DNA from: Leptospirales bacterium
GTDB taxonomy: Bacteria; Spirochaetota; Leptospiria; Leptospirales; Leptonemataceae
Direction: 5' to 3'
Assembly: GCA_019694685.1 (NCBI GenBank)
Contig: JAIBBM010000004.1
Span: 62,001-126,000, forward strand
Length of the DNA: 64,000 nt
Shown: positions 36,568 through 45,406 of the stretch, one piece after another
Layout: each line of letters starts with the position of its first letter
Numbering within the stretch: position 1 is the stretch's first letter
Position numbers and translations under genes: made by a program
The notes under the pieces: model-generated
What the model was told of the DNA's origin: nothing
The model's input: only the letters and a program-made list of their open reading frames with translations
Database searches by the model: none

Positions 36568-37722
36568 ATGAAACAACTTCCACGCATTCTTCCTTTCACG
36601 AAAGAGCATGATGACTTTCGCGCGATGGCTGCGGATTTCTTCGATCAAGAAGTAGCTCCGCACCATGAACAATGGGAGAAAGACGGCATTGTTCCGCGTG
36701 AAATCTGGGCCAAGGCAGGCTCTCTTGGTTTGATCTGTCCCAATTTCCCCGAAGAATATGGTGGAGCGGGCGCTGACTTTCTCTATAATCTGATTGTAAT
36801 TGAGGAATCCGCGAGAGTGGGAGCGAGCGGTTTCTTCATCAGTCTGCACGCAGACGTAATTGCACCGTATGTTTTGCACCACGCAAGCGATGAGCAAAAA
36901 CAGCGCTGGCTGCCAGGGATCATTGACGGAACAAAGATTCTGGCCATTGCTATGACGGAACCTGGTGCCGGGTCGGATCTCGCGGGCATTACCAGTACTG
37001 CCATAGACAAAGGGGATCATTATCTGGTAAACGGATCCAAAACTTTCATTTCCAACGGATATCTTTCCGATTTGATCATCACTGTTGCCAAAACAGATCC
37101 TGAAAAAGAGATCAACGGAATTTCCCTTCTCATGGTAGAACGCGGAATGGAGGGATTTGAGAGAGGCAAGCGTCTGAAGAAGATTGGCCTGAATGCGCAG
37201 GATACTTCTGAATTGTTCTATCACGATGTTAAAGTTCCTAAAGCAAATCTTCTGGGAAAGAAAGGATATGGTTTTCGCTATTTGATGAGCGAGCTTGCAA
37301 CAGAACGATTGGTTCTCGCGGCGTCCAGTATGCGCGGCTGCGAAGTGGCTCTCGAAGAAACTCTCAAATACGTGAAAACCCGAAAAGCGTTTGGGAAAAG
37401 TCTGGGCAGCTTTCAGAACACTCAGTTCAAACTGGCAGATGCTGCCACAGAAGTGGCGGCCGCGCGTTGTTTTCTCGATCAGGTGATCCTGGCGTTCATG
37501 CGAGGCGACAAGGTAGTCGTAGAGGCTTCGCAGGCAAAACTACTGTGCTCAGAACTTCTCAAAAAGACGGTGGATACGTGCCTTCAGTTCTTCGGAGGCT
37601 ACGGCTACATGATGGAATATCCCATCGCACGCGCCTTTGTAGACGCGCGCGTTCAGAGCATTTACGCTGGAACATCAGAGATCATGCGCGGGATCATTGC
37701 ATCCAAGGGTCTGGGTCTCTGA
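36568..37722 (+). CDS. Acyl-CoA dehydrogenase
   Basis: A 384-residue FAD enzyme for alpha-beta oxidation of acyl-CoA, the first step of beta-oxidation or branched-chain degradation. Family motifs are AMTEPGAGSDLAGI, NGSKTFISNG, RKAFGKSLGSFQNTQF, QFFGGYGYMMEYPIAR and the C-terminal YAGTSEIMRGII. Start is ATG 36568 because GGAGG lies 7-8 bases upstream; the preceding in-frame start has no such site. The deaminase gene begins at its stop codon. Confidence 0.94.
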   Translation: MKQLPRILPFTKEHDDFRAMAADFFDQEVAPHHEQWEKDGIVPREIWAKAGSLGLICPNFPEEYGGAGADFLYNLIVIEESARVGASGFFISLHADVIAPYVLHHASDEQKQRWLPGIIDGTKILAIAMTEPGAGSDLAGITSTAIDKGDHYLVNGSKTFISNGYLSDLIITVAKTDPEKEINGISLLMVERGMEGFERGKRLKKIGLNAQDTSELFYHDVKVPKANLLGKKGYGFRYLMSELATERLVLAASSMRGCEVALEETLKYVKTRKAFGKSLGSFQNTQFKLADAATEVAAARCFLDQVILAFMRGDKVVVEASQAKLLCSELLKKTVDTCLQFFGGYGYMMEYPIARAFVDARVQSIYAGTSEIMRGIIASKGLGL

Positions 37723-38204
37723 CGAGTTCACATCCGCTTCCTGCTGAAATCCTGGAGGAAGCATACGAACTGGCCCTTCAGGCGGATCTATCGGGCGAAG
37801 TTCCAGTCGGAGCTCTGGTTGTTGAACTCTCCACTCTGAAGATTGTGGGGCGCGGCAAGAATGAAATCATTTCGCGCAAAGATCCAACGGCCCACGCAGA
37901 GCTCCTGGCTATTCGCGAAGCATGCGCGCATTTTCAGTCTGAAAGAATGCTTCCGTCTGTTCTTGTTTCTACTCTTGAACCCTGCACCCTATGCACCGGT
38001 GCGATTCTGTTTGCGCGCGTTGCGGAGGTTCAATATTTTACGCCTGTGCTCTCAGGGGCGGGTATTGTGCGATTGCTCGATCAATTTGGTACTTCTTACA
38101 ATCACAGACCACTTCTCACTCACATAGAAAGCCACCAGGAAAAAGCCAGGCAGATTCTTGTTTCCTTTTTCGAGAGAAAGCGAGCGCGTTTACCGGAAGT
38201 CTGA
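37719..38204 (+). CDS. tadA: tRNA adenosine(34) deaminase-like cytidine/deoxycytidylate deaminase
   Basis: A protein of about 161 residues with the zinc deaminase motifs HAELLAIREA (His and catalytic Glu) and LEPCTLCTGAILFARV (two Cys ligands), arranged as in TadA, which makes inosine at the tRNA wobble position. The homologous region begins close to the acyl-CoA dehydrogenase stop, and no ATG, GTG or TTG in frame lies near it. The best candidate is CTG at 37719, overlapping the TGA in the pattern CTGA, which mimics the usual ATGA coupling. A purine or cytosine deaminase role is possible. Confidence 0.75.
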   Translation: MTSSHPLPAEILEEAYELALQADLSGEVPVGALVVELSTLKIVGRGKNEIISRKDPTAHAELLAIREACAHFQSERMLPSVLVSTLEPCTLCTGAILFARVAEVQYFTPVLSGAGIVRLLDQFGTSYNHRPLLTHIESHQEKARQILVSFFERKRARLPEV

Positions 38205-39011
38205 TTACTTTTTTGTGCGACCTGTGGTCAGTCTTCTGCCGGTGAGTCGTTCTAGATCGAGCAGCTTCACCCTCTCATTCATCTCAGTTAGAATGCTAGA
38301 AGTGATATCCTTCATGATTCGTCCAGTGACTTCCGTTTCCAGTACCTCGATGACAATGGAGCTAACGTCTGCTCCGATTTTGTTTACGACTGTACCCATC
38401 AGAGGAATACGAGCCAGGTCTCCGATGATTGACTTCGAATTGATGGAGTCGTGAACTGCTTTTTGCATGGACGCCTGATGCTTCTGAAACGTGGATCGAG
38501 CCAGTGTTTCATAGTCCAGCCTGCTCATCACTTCATCCACTCTCTCGAGTGATCTGAGGAACACAGCATCGGCGATTGTATCCACAAATATATCGCGGAA
38601 TCGGAATGTGATCTCTTCTACTACGAGTTGCCCTACATCGCGGTCAGACCTGAGGATTCTGAAATACGCAATGCCGATCTTGGCCGCGCGAAGAGCCAGA
38701 AAGTATCGCATTGGATGCAGCGGAAAAAGTCCAATCGCTTCATACCAGTGTGCGCGCACATATCCCCATCGATCTTCCTGTCTGCGAAGGCGAAGGATGA
38801 AGTCGATGGACCAGATTGCTATGAGGGAAAAGTCAAAGTAGCGAACGTAAGTGACACTGCCTTTGGGAAGGAGGTCGCGGTATGAATCGTGAAACAAGAT
38901 GAGTGCCAGATCCAGTGCCAGATAGAAGAGCAGGAAGTAGTCTGCCCCTCTGGCGGGAATCAATCGAATCCAGTCACGCCAGGTGCGATTTACGGGCTGC
39001 GCTTCAAGCAT
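38205..39011 (-). CDS. Voltage-sensor-like membrane protein
   Basis: A 268-residue protein. Four hydrophobic segments lie in the first 135 residues (about 24-44, 58-78, 88-108 and 110-130), and the last, RYFLALRAAKIGIAYFRILRSDR, carries spaced arginines/lysines like an S4 segment; WSIDFILRLRR resembles an S2/S3 charge pair of voltage-sensor domains. No pore-loop selectivity sequence follows. The C-terminal half is soluble, helical and charged. Function is unknown: a voltage-sensing regulator is inference. It starts at TAATG overlapping the stop of the citrate-lyase-like gene. Confidence 0.55.
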   Translation of the reverse strand: MLEAQPVNRTWRDWIRLIPARGADYFLLFYLALDLALILFHDSYRDLLPKGSVTYVRYFDFSLIAIWSIDFILRLRRQEDRWGYVRAHWYEAIGLFPLHPMRYFLALRAAKIGIAYFRILRSDRDVGQLVVEEITFRFRDIFVDTIADAVFLRSLERVDEVMSRLDYETLARSTFQKHQASMQKAVHDSINSKSIIGDLARIPLMGTVVNKIGADVSSIVIEVLETEVTGRIMKDITSSILTEMNERVKLLDLERLTGRRLTTGRTKK

Positions 39012-39808
39012 TAAACTGCTGCAACTGGAGCAAGCGCCAGGTCCGGTGTCATGCGCTGCAAAAGAGTTTCTGCACGCTTTCTATGGGTAGCCTGTTTGTG
39101 TGAAGGAAAACTGGCGAGGTACTGGTAAAGGTGCACTTCCCACATCAAATGCTTTTCTAGAACGCACACCGGATTTCCAGCAAGCACAGCCGAATCCATA
39201 ACCATATGCCTGGTGTTCACAGTGTCGGGGCCAATCTGACCCACGAGTTTTTCAATGGAAGCAGACTTGATGGCACCGCCCACTGAGGTGCGAAGACCAT
39301 ACTGCCTGCAGCGCGCTACAATATGAGTGCACAATTCAAAAATGATTTCATGTTCAGGTGAAACGCGCAGCGATCCGGAAAGATCTGTTCTGGCTGCTGT
39401 AACCTGGACCAGTTCCTGCGCCGCCTCTGAGGTAAGCAATTCAGTCATGCGATTGAACGCCGTTGCTGTTTCCAGGTTGAAACCCTTTTCAATTCGTCTG
39501 TAGGCTTTTGGGCTCAGAACGTCACGCATACTTTCAATGAATTTCTCGAGTGCGTAAACGGACTCGATCATGGGAGCGATGATCGCATCGACCTCGATTT
39601 CCGCCAGTTCGCGAATATCATTGCGAGCCTCGGCACCACCGATCTTTACAAAGAGGGGGCAAATATCACGAGAGAGGGCGCGGAGGATTCGGATTTCCTC
39701 AAAGGACATATCTTCCACTTCTGTGCCTGTCTTCAGGGCGGTCAGGCCGTGCGAAGAGAGATTTTCGAGTTCCAGTCTCAGATCTTCGAAGAACACGCGT
39801 TGTCTCAT
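39011..39808 (-). CDS. HpcH/HpaI aldolase / citrate lyase-like protein
   Basis: A 265-residue protein with a TIM-barrel lyase pattern: FVKIGGAEARNDIRELAEIEVDAIIAPMIES (acidic residues for Mg binding near the middle), TARTDLSGSLRV and a C-terminal GGAIKSASIEKLV segment. Relatives cleave or form carbon-carbon bonds of hydroxy-acyl or 2-oxo acids. Similarity is clear only by motif, and the typical CitE N-terminus is absent, so the reaction is uncertain. It is coupled by 1 base to the membrane protein and diverges from the crotonase gene. Confidence 0.55.
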   Translation of the reverse strand: MRQRVFFEDLRLELENLSSHGLTALKTGTEVEDMSFEEIRILRALSRDICPLFVKIGGAEARNDIRELAEIEVDAIIAPMIESVYALEKFIESMRDVLSPKAYRRIEKGFNLETATAFNRMTELLTSEAAQELVQVTAARTDLSGSLRVSPEHEIIFELCTHIVARCRQYGLRTSVGGAIKSASIEKLVGQIGPDTVNTRHMVMDSAVLAGNPVCVLEKHLMWEVHLYQYLASFPSHKQATHRKRAETLLQRMTPDLALAPVAAV

Positions 39809-39897
39809 TGGGATCCCCTTTAACAGTTTCGACCCCCGGCAGAATTCATTTAGAAGAAATTAATAGCGGAAAAACCGCGCGGCCGAGAAAACTGCTC

Positions 39898-40665
39898 ATG
39901 TCTTTTGTAAATGTCCAGACAAACGGTCCACTCTCCATCCTAACCCTCAAAAGGCCGGAAGCAAAAAACGCGCTGAACCGCGAAGTGCTCCGGGATATTC
40001 GCGAGGCCGTTTCCAAAATTGCCCAGGACCCTACCCAGCGTGTCATGATTCTCACTGGGGACGGCGCCGCATTTTGCGCGGGTGCGGATATCGCAGAAAT
40101 GAAGGGACTGAGCGCGGAGCAGGCGGAGGAATTCGCTCGCAATGGTCATGATACCATGAATGCGGTGGCCGCTTCGGATTTGATCTCGATTGCTGCCATC
40201 AACGGTTTCGCACTGGGCGGTGGCCTCGAACTGGCTCTTGCATGCGACATTCGAATCGCCTCCAGTACAGCTAAGATGGGGCTTCCGGAAGTGGGTCTGG
40301 GGCTCATTCCTGGATTCGGAGGAACGCAGAGGCTTTCACGTTTGATCGGCCGGGCCAGAGCCCTCGAAATGGTTTGTTCCGGCGAAATCATCACAGCGGA
40401 ACAGGCTGCTTCCGTTGGCCTGGTGCAAAAAGTTTCCGCACCCGAGTCTCTGATGGCGGATGCAAATGCACTTGCAGAAAAATTCTTAAAGGGTAAGGCG
40501 CCTTCCGCTCAGAAGACGGCGCGCTGGCTTGTGATCAGTGGAATGGAACTTCCGCTCAGCGCGGGCATCGAACGCGAGATCAACGCGTTTGCAGAGCTCT
40601 TCAACACAAAAGAACCGGTCGAAGGTTTGTCTGCATTTCTTGAGAAGCGCAGCCCAAATTTTTAA
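39898..40665 (+). CDS. Enoyl-CoA hydratase/isomerase (crotonase family)
   Basis: A 255-residue crotonase-fold enzyme that hydrates enoyl-CoA. Oxyanion-hole and catalytic motifs are GAAFCAGADIAEMKGL, FALGGGLELALACDIRIAS (first catalytic Glu) and MGLPEVGLGLIPGFGGTQRL (second Glu), so it should be a hydratase. The start ATG 39898 gives the usual N-terminus (MSFVNVQTNGPLSILTL); a longer frame back to 39808 has a non-homologous extension. It is a separate transcription unit, 89 bases from the divergent aldolase-like gene. Confidence 0.93.
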   Translation: MSFVNVQTNGPLSILTLKRPEAKNALNREVLRDIREAVSKIAQDPTQRVMILTGDGAAFCAGADIAEMKGLSAEQAEEFARNGHDTMNAVAASDLISIAAINGFALGGGLELALACDIRIASSTAKMGLPEVGLGLIPGFGGTQRLSRLIGRARALEMVCSGEIITAEQAASVGLVQKVSAPESLMADANALAEKFLKGKAPSAQKTARWLVISGMELPLSAGIEREINAFAELFNTKEPVEGLSAFLEKRSPNF

Positions 40666-40834
40666 CATTTCTTCCAGGTTTCTGTTCTAGAAGGCCCCGT
40701 CTCTGGCCCGGCCCTTGAGGCGGATTCTGTCACATTGACCGGACAGTCGGGCAACTTTTTTTTCTAAAATGCTTGAGCCCGGGTTAGCCAGCGGCATTCT
40801 TGAGATTCGCTCACCCAAACGCAGGAGTTTAACA
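40666..40834 (+). promoter_or_regulatory. Leader region of the bactofilin gene
   Basis: A 169-bp gap with a GC-rich stretch (GGCCCCGTCTCTGGCCCGGCC, about 40694-40714) that could form the terminator stem of the crotonase gene, and TTGACCGGACAG at about 40736, followed by TCTAAAAT at 40765-40772 as a possible -10 element. The pairing is plausible, not proven. Confidence 0.35.
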
Positions 40835-41158
40835 ATGCATGATCATAGATCCGTAATCACTCATTCCATGGCAATCTCTGGAGACCTTACGGTAGACACT
40901 CACCTCATCATAGAAGGCGCTATTTCCGCCACCAAGATTGATTCAAAGAACCACACAGTCGTGGTTGGACAGTACAGCGCAGTTCATGGCGATGTGTACG
41001 GTTCTCAAATTCTGGTTCTGGGCGAAATCAACGGAAATCTTTTCGCATCTGAAAAAATCGACATTCGCAGCACAGCTGTGATCAACGGCGATGTAAACGC
41101 TCCGCTGATCAAGATGGAAGAAAAGTCCCGCCTCAACGGCCGTCTCAACTATACCTGA
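40835..41158 (+). CDS. Bactofilin-family cytoskeletal protein
   Basis: A 107-residue bactofilin (DUF583). Short polar ends flank a beta-helical core of hydrophobic-glycine repeats (GDLTVDTHLIIEGAI, GQYSAVHGDVYGSQILVLGEINGNL, AVINGDVNAP). Members polymerise without nucleotide and place wall-synthesis or motility machinery; in spirochaetes one helps set cell shape. Start ATG 40835 is preceded by CAGGAG 7 bases upstream; a longer frame from 40769 lacks it. The 3' end runs into a 12-bp inverted repeat shared with the convergent acyl-CoA ligase gene. Confidence 0.9.
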   Translation: MHDHRSVITHSMAISGDLTVDTHLIIEGAISATKIDSKNHTVVVGQYSAVHGDVYGSQILVLGEINGNLFASEKIDIRSTAVINGDVNAPLIKMEEKSRLNGRLNYT

Positions 41159-41167
41159 TCGTTTGGA

Positions 41168-41205
41168 ACTCTACAGAGATCAGAGATCAATCGTCTCTGT
41201 AGAGT
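41168..41205. terminator. 12-bp perfect inverted repeat at convergent 3' ends
   Basis: ACTCTACAGAGA (41168-41179) and TCTCTGTAGAGT (41194-41205) are exact reverse complements separated by a 14-nt loop. The repeat begins 9 bases after the bactofilin stop and covers the last codons and stop of the acyl-CoA ligase gene on the other strand. There is no T run on either side, so it is a strong hairpin of the bidirectional type rather than a classical terminator. Confidence 0.6.
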
Positions 41206-43127
41206 GAGTCGATTTCCTTTTTATAAAGATCAAACACTACGTTTCGCTTAATCTTCATCGTTTCAGTCATCTCTTTCCCTTTCTCGAATTCCTTGCGCAT
41301 GATGTGGAATCCTGTGACCTTCTCGAAACTCTTAAATCCGTGCGAACCGGAAACCTGCTGCTTGACTATGTCCTGGAAGAATTTATGAATCTCTTTGTGA
41401 GTGTCCCACTGAGCGTAATCTGATGGGGCTTCAAATCCCATGTTCTTGAATTCTTCTTTGCATCGATCATAGTTAGGTACGATCAAAGCGCCCAGAGTCT
41501 TCTTGTCCTGACCAACCACCACGACCTGCGAAATAAAAGGATGCTCAAGCAGCTTCATTTCGATTGGCCCCGGTTCTACGTTTTCGCCACCCGCCAGAAC
41601 AATTGTGTCTTTGGCACGGCCCGCGAATTTGATTTCACCAGTGTTGGTCCAAACGAAGATATCGCCTGAGTTCAGCCAACCATCACGCATGATTTCGGCT
41701 GTTTTGTCGTCTGCCTTGTAATAGCCGCGCATCACGTGCGGTCCTTTGTGCCAGCAGACTCCTTTTACCCCTGGCCTGGTGATCACTTTTCCTGTATCAT
41801 CGCGAAGCTGGATCTGAGCTCCAGGGATAGGTCTCCCTACACAGCCTCGTCTGGGGAAGGGCAGGGCAGAGATCGCGGCCACACCTGTTGTTTCTGTCAT
41901 TCCATAGCCATCGAGAATTGGAATTCCGACTGCGCGAAAGAATACAGCCACGTGTTCCGGCAATGCGCCGGCGCCGGAGACTGCGAACTTCAAACGTCCG
42001 CCAAAAATATTCTTCACTTTCTTCAGGATGATCTGGGCGGGAATATTGAGTATGGCGAAGACCGGAAGCATGGCCGCGGCGATTGCCTTTCGCGTAAGTG
42101 TGGATGTTTTTTCTTCATCCTCTGTTTCCGCGAAGCGATCCAGAAGAGTGTCCATGATATCCGTGTATGTTTGAGCCGCGTTCAGAGCGAAGTTGAAGAT
42201 GTTCTGCGTTTTTTCTGGTTGTTTGCGAACATTGTCAAACACGCGACGATACAATTGTTCCCATACGCGCGGCACACTCACCAGAGCCGTTGGTTTGATT
42301 ACTCCCATATCCGCAGCCAGAGATATGATGCTCGCATTTGCCATACTGGAACCGCATGCGATGAGAGTGGTTTCCAGAAGTCTTTCTGCGATGTGCCATG
42401 GCGGAAGGAAAATCACGGTGCGATCTCGCTCTCCTAAAGGCAGAACCTGTTGCATTTGATTGACTTCCCAGCAGAAGCTTCTGTGCTCCAGCATTACACC
42501 TTTGGGGGATCCAGTAGTGCCGGATGTGTAGATGATAGTGGCAATCGAGTGCGGTCTAATTTCTTCTCCGCGTTTTTTTAGAAAACCTTCTCCCAGCTTT
42601 GCGAGAATCTCTTCTCCTTCTGCGAACGTATCCACCAGAAAATGAAGCTGTGTTTTCCCGAGTTTTGAAGCAATCTCATCCAGGTTCTTGAATTTTTCCG
42701 GACCTTCGATGGATATGATGTGTTTGAGACTGGGAAGTTCTCCCAGCATTCCAACTACCGTCTTGAGCATCTTCTCATGCTCGACCACGAGCACCGGGCA
42801 TTCAGTATGATTGAGAATGTAATTGATATCCTGATGCGTTGCATCGCAGCCGCGAGGCACGTCTATGCAGCCAATCGTGGTGATACCCATGCTGATCAGA
42901 TTCCATTCGTATCTGTTGTCGCACAGTAGACCCACTTTTGTTCCGGGTTCACAGCTGAGTTTGTGGATCAGATACGCCGAGAAGCGCTTCATATCCGCAC
43001 GCCAGTTGAAATACGAGACTGCGGAAAAGACTTCTGCGCGAGGATCAGGCTTCACCCAGTAACAGGGACGTTCTGCGTACGTGGCCACCGTATCCCGGAC
43101 CAGCGCGTATAAAGATTCTTTTTCCAT
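41187..43127 (-). CDS. Long-chain fatty-acid-CoA ligase (AMP-forming)
   Basis: A 646-residue adenylate-forming enzyme that activates fatty acids to acyl-CoA. Motifs are the phosphate loop TIIYTSGTTGSPKGVML, the acyl-site ISGAGALPEH-like segment, DGYGMTETTGVAAI (A4/A5), SGDIFVWTN and GRAKDTIVLAGGENVEPG (A8 region), with EKGKEMTETMKIKR containing the catalytic lysine. Length and motif spacing match ACSL-type ligases. It is monocistronic, divergent from the transglutaminase-like gene and convergent with bactofilin. Confidence 0.93.
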   Translation of the reverse strand: MEKESLYALVRDTVATYAERPCYWVKPDPRAEVFSAVSYFNWRADMKRFSAYLIHKLSCEPGTKVGLLCDNRYEWNLISMGITTIGCIDVPRGCDATHQDINYILNHTECPVLVVEHEKMLKTVVGMLGELPSLKHIISIEGPEKFKNLDEIASKLGKTQLHFLVDTFAEGEEILAKLGEGFLKKRGEEIRPHSIATIIYTSGTTGSPKGVMLEHRSFCWEVNQMQQVLPLGERDRTVIFLPPWHIAERLLETTLIACGSSMANASIISLAADMGVIKPTALVSVPRVWEQLYRRVFDNVRKQPEKTQNIFNFALNAAQTYTDIMDTLLDRFAETEDEEKTSTLTRKAIAAAMLPVFAILNIPAQIILKKVKNIFGGRLKFAVSGAGALPEHVAVFFRAVGIPILDGYGMTETTGVAAISALPFPRRGCVGRPIPGAQIQLRDDTGKVITRPGVKGVCWHKGPHVMRGYYKADDKTAEIMRDGWLNSGDIFVWTNTGEIKFAGRAKDTIVLAGGENVEPGPIEMKLLEHPFISQVVVVGQDKKTLGALIVPNYDRCKEEFKNMGFEAPSDYAQWDTHKEIHKFFQDIVKQQVSGSHGFKSFEKVTGFHIMRKEFEKGKEMTETMKIKRNVVFDLYKKEIDSLYRDD

Positions 43128-43235
43128 CTGGAGGGGAAGATGAGCCGAAAGCCTTCGAGGTCAAGGAAAATCGCTCTCAGGGCCCCTGGTTGGAAAGAGT
43201 TGATCATCCTGAGGCTTTGTGCGTCTAATAACATA

Positions 43236-44666
43236 ATGCGCCTGATCATCATCCTGTTCCTGTCACTTGTTTCATCCCTCAGCGCGGAGAGGCTGATAGA
43301 GGATCATTTCTTGATTTCCATGCAAAGCCAGGCGATGGGCACTTATACGCGCATTATGGATAGAGACGAGTCGACCGGAGAAATAGAGACGCGAGTTGAA
43401 ATGCAAATTCGCATCAAACGTTTCAAAGAACCAGTGGTTATATCGCGCACCTCCATTGTGCGCGAAGACAAGAGCGGCCGTCCTATTGCGTTTGATATCA
43501 TTTCCAATGAATCACAAATTCCGGCGAAGACGCATGGCATGCGCGTCGGCGATGAGTTTGTTGTGACCACGGAAAGTGCAGGGAAAATAAAAGAGACCAG
43601 AGTCGCGGCGCCAGAAGAGGCAATCGGCCCGAGAGCCGCGGATTTGTTGCAGCAACAGAAAGGATTTTCTCCAGGCACATCCTACGAGTACGAAGTGTTT
43701 TCGCCGGATAGTGCGGATGACCTGGTAAATGATTACAATGTGGAAGTAATAGGAACATCCAAATTCAAGACACCCCGGGGCGAAGTGGATGTCTCGGTTG
43801 TAAAGTCTCATCCGCTTCCTGGAGGTCCGGCAGAAACCAGTCTCGTAGGAAAGGATGGAACCATTTATTCTCTCGAGTTAGAGTCCGCTGGATTTAAAAT
43901 GACACGCGCTACGCGCGAGGAAGCGGCGGCGACTCAGTTCAACGCAGATGTTGCTGATCTATTTTTCATTCCAGTGGAAGGATCGATCGATCGACCTCGA
44001 GCCAGCAAACAATCGCGCTTTGAAATTTCGTCCAGCAAGGGTGTTCCAATGATTGCCTCTGTGGCGTATCAGCAAAGCGAAAAGAAAGGAGATAAACTGA
44101 TTGTCACACAGAAAGTACCCTTGCTACCGAGGGGTGCTCGTGCACCTGCTCCCGACGCGAAAGACCCCAATCGTCTTCCAGATCGTTATGTGAACTCGGA
44201 TGATCCGGAAATCATCAAACTGGCCGCAAAGATCGTAGGAAAGGAAACGGATATTTCCAGAAAAGTAATGCTCATGAACAGCTGGGTGTTTCGTCATATC
44301 GAGAAGAAGAACTTCAGTGTAGGATATGCAAGCGCATCGGAAGTTGTGCGAAATCTGGAAGGTGATTGTACAGAACACAGTGTGCTGTTCGCGGCACTGG
44401 CGCGTTCGCAGGGAATTCCAACGCGCCTGGCACTGGGAGTCGTCTATATGGAAATGGAAGGGAAGCCTTCTTTTCTCTTCCATCAATGGAATGAAGTCTA
44501 TGTTGGAGGGCAGTGGATTCCAGTCGATCCGACCTTCGGAGAGGCACCCGCCGACGCATCGCGCGTTTTGATCGGGTACAATTCAGAGTCGCGCGAGTCT
44601 TCACAAAGGCCAGGCATAGACTGGGCAGGTCAGGTCAGAATTCGAATTCTAGGACCAGGCGAGTAG
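43236..44666 (+). CDS. Exported transglutaminase-like protein
   Basis: A 476-residue protein from ATG 43236, which gives a clean signal peptide (MRLIIILFLSLVSSLSAE). The C-terminal half is a transglutaminase/protease-like domain with the triad Cys in EGDCTEHSVLFAALA, His in FLFHQWNEVYV and Asp in IPVDPTFG. The N-terminal 300 residues are beta-rich and similar to the DUF-type front part of bacterial proteins of this class. It may cross-link or cleave envelope protein; substrate unknown. The lipoprotein gene follows after 9 bases. Confidence 0.82.
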   Translation: MRLIIILFLSLVSSLSAERLIEDHFLISMQSQAMGTYTRIMDRDESTGEIETRVEMQIRIKRFKEPVVISRTSIVREDKSGRPIAFDIISNESQIPAKTHGMRVGDEFVVTTESAGKIKETRVAAPEEAIGPRAADLLQQQKGFSPGTSYEYEVFSPDSADDLVNDYNVEVIGTSKFKTPRGEVDVSVVKSHPLPGGPAETSLVGKDGTIYSLELESAGFKMTRATREEAAATQFNADVADLFFIPVEGSIDRPRASKQSRFEISSSKGVPMIASVAYQQSEKKGDKLIVTQKVPLLPRGARAPAPDAKDPNRLPDRYVNSDDPEIIKLAAKIVGKETDISRKVMLMNSWVFRHIEKKNFSVGYASASEVVRNLEGDCTEHSVLFAALARSQGIPTRLALGVVYMEMEGKPSFLFHQWNEVYVGGQWIPVDPTFGEAPADASRVLIGYNSESRESSQRPGIDWAGQVRIRILGPGE

Positions 44667-44675
44667 GCAAACGCA

Positions 44676-45326
44676 GTGGATCTCAGGAAATTCTGCGTTC
44701 TCTTGATTGCGGGGTCGTGTCTCAGTTCGTGCGCGCGGTCGATGAGCATCTCAGAACAGCAGACGCAGCAGAATGAGATCATGATGTTTTTTCGATACCT
44801 TACGAACGCGAACTTCTCCTGTGCATCTAGAGGTTTTTGTTATTTCTACGTCACGCAGGCAGCGCAGGCAAGTGCAAACATTGGCGGCATCGCGACCGGA
44901 GATTCCATGTGTTCTGCGGATCCGGCGCGACCGACAGCCGCTACGTTTACGGTGAAAGCATTTCTTGTCGGAAGTACAGTGCGCCGCGCGAGTGTTTCTG
45001 CAAGTGTAGGGGACGGTCAGATTGACTGGGTACTGCTTGCAAACCAGGAATACAGACAGGCCAACGGCACAACGGTAATAGGGATCACCGGAGCGAACCG
45101 ATTGTTCTCTTTCCCCCTCAGCGCCGGCTTTGTGAATTCTGGAATCTCTTACAAAACAGGAATGGACACTGCATGGAGAAATTCTGGAAATGATTGCGGC
45201 GCGTGGAGCAATACAGCGGGCAATCAAGATCTGGGAAACGGCAACGTTACTTCGAATATGTCGATTTTCGGTGGAACCATTGCCTGTACGAATCCAGGTT
45301 ACTACCTCCTCTGCGTAGAGCAATGA
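44676..45326 (+). CDS. DUF1554 lipoprotein
   Basis: A 216-residue protein starting at GTG 44676. A lipoprotein signal (FCVLLIAGSCLSSC) precedes a domain with the DUF1554 (PF07588) pattern: FYVTQAAQASANIGGIATGDSMCSAD, then TFTVKAFLVGSTVRRAS, IDWVLLANQEYRQANG, SGISYKTGMDTAWRN and the terminal YYLLCVEQ. The family is characteristic of Leptospira surface or secreted lipoproteins and resembles a C-type-lectin-like fold with disulfides. Function not established. Followed at once by the tandem-repeat array. Confidence 0.88.
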   Translation: MDLRKFCVLLIAGSCLSSCARSMSISEQQTQQNEIMMFFRYLTNANFSCASRGFCYFYVTQAAQASANIGGIATGDSMCSADPARPTAATFTVKAFLVGSTVRRASVSASVGDGQIDWVLLANQEYRQANGTTVIGITGANRLFSFPLSAGFVNSGISYKTGMDTAWRNSGNDCGAWSNTAGNQDLGNGNVTSNMSIFGGTIACTNPGYYLLCVEQ

Positions 45327-45406
45327 GTTCGAGCGTGGCTTGCACGGGAATAATTCTACGTACTACATAGCATATTGCTCGGGCTTTCGAGACGCCCACA
45401 TCGTCT

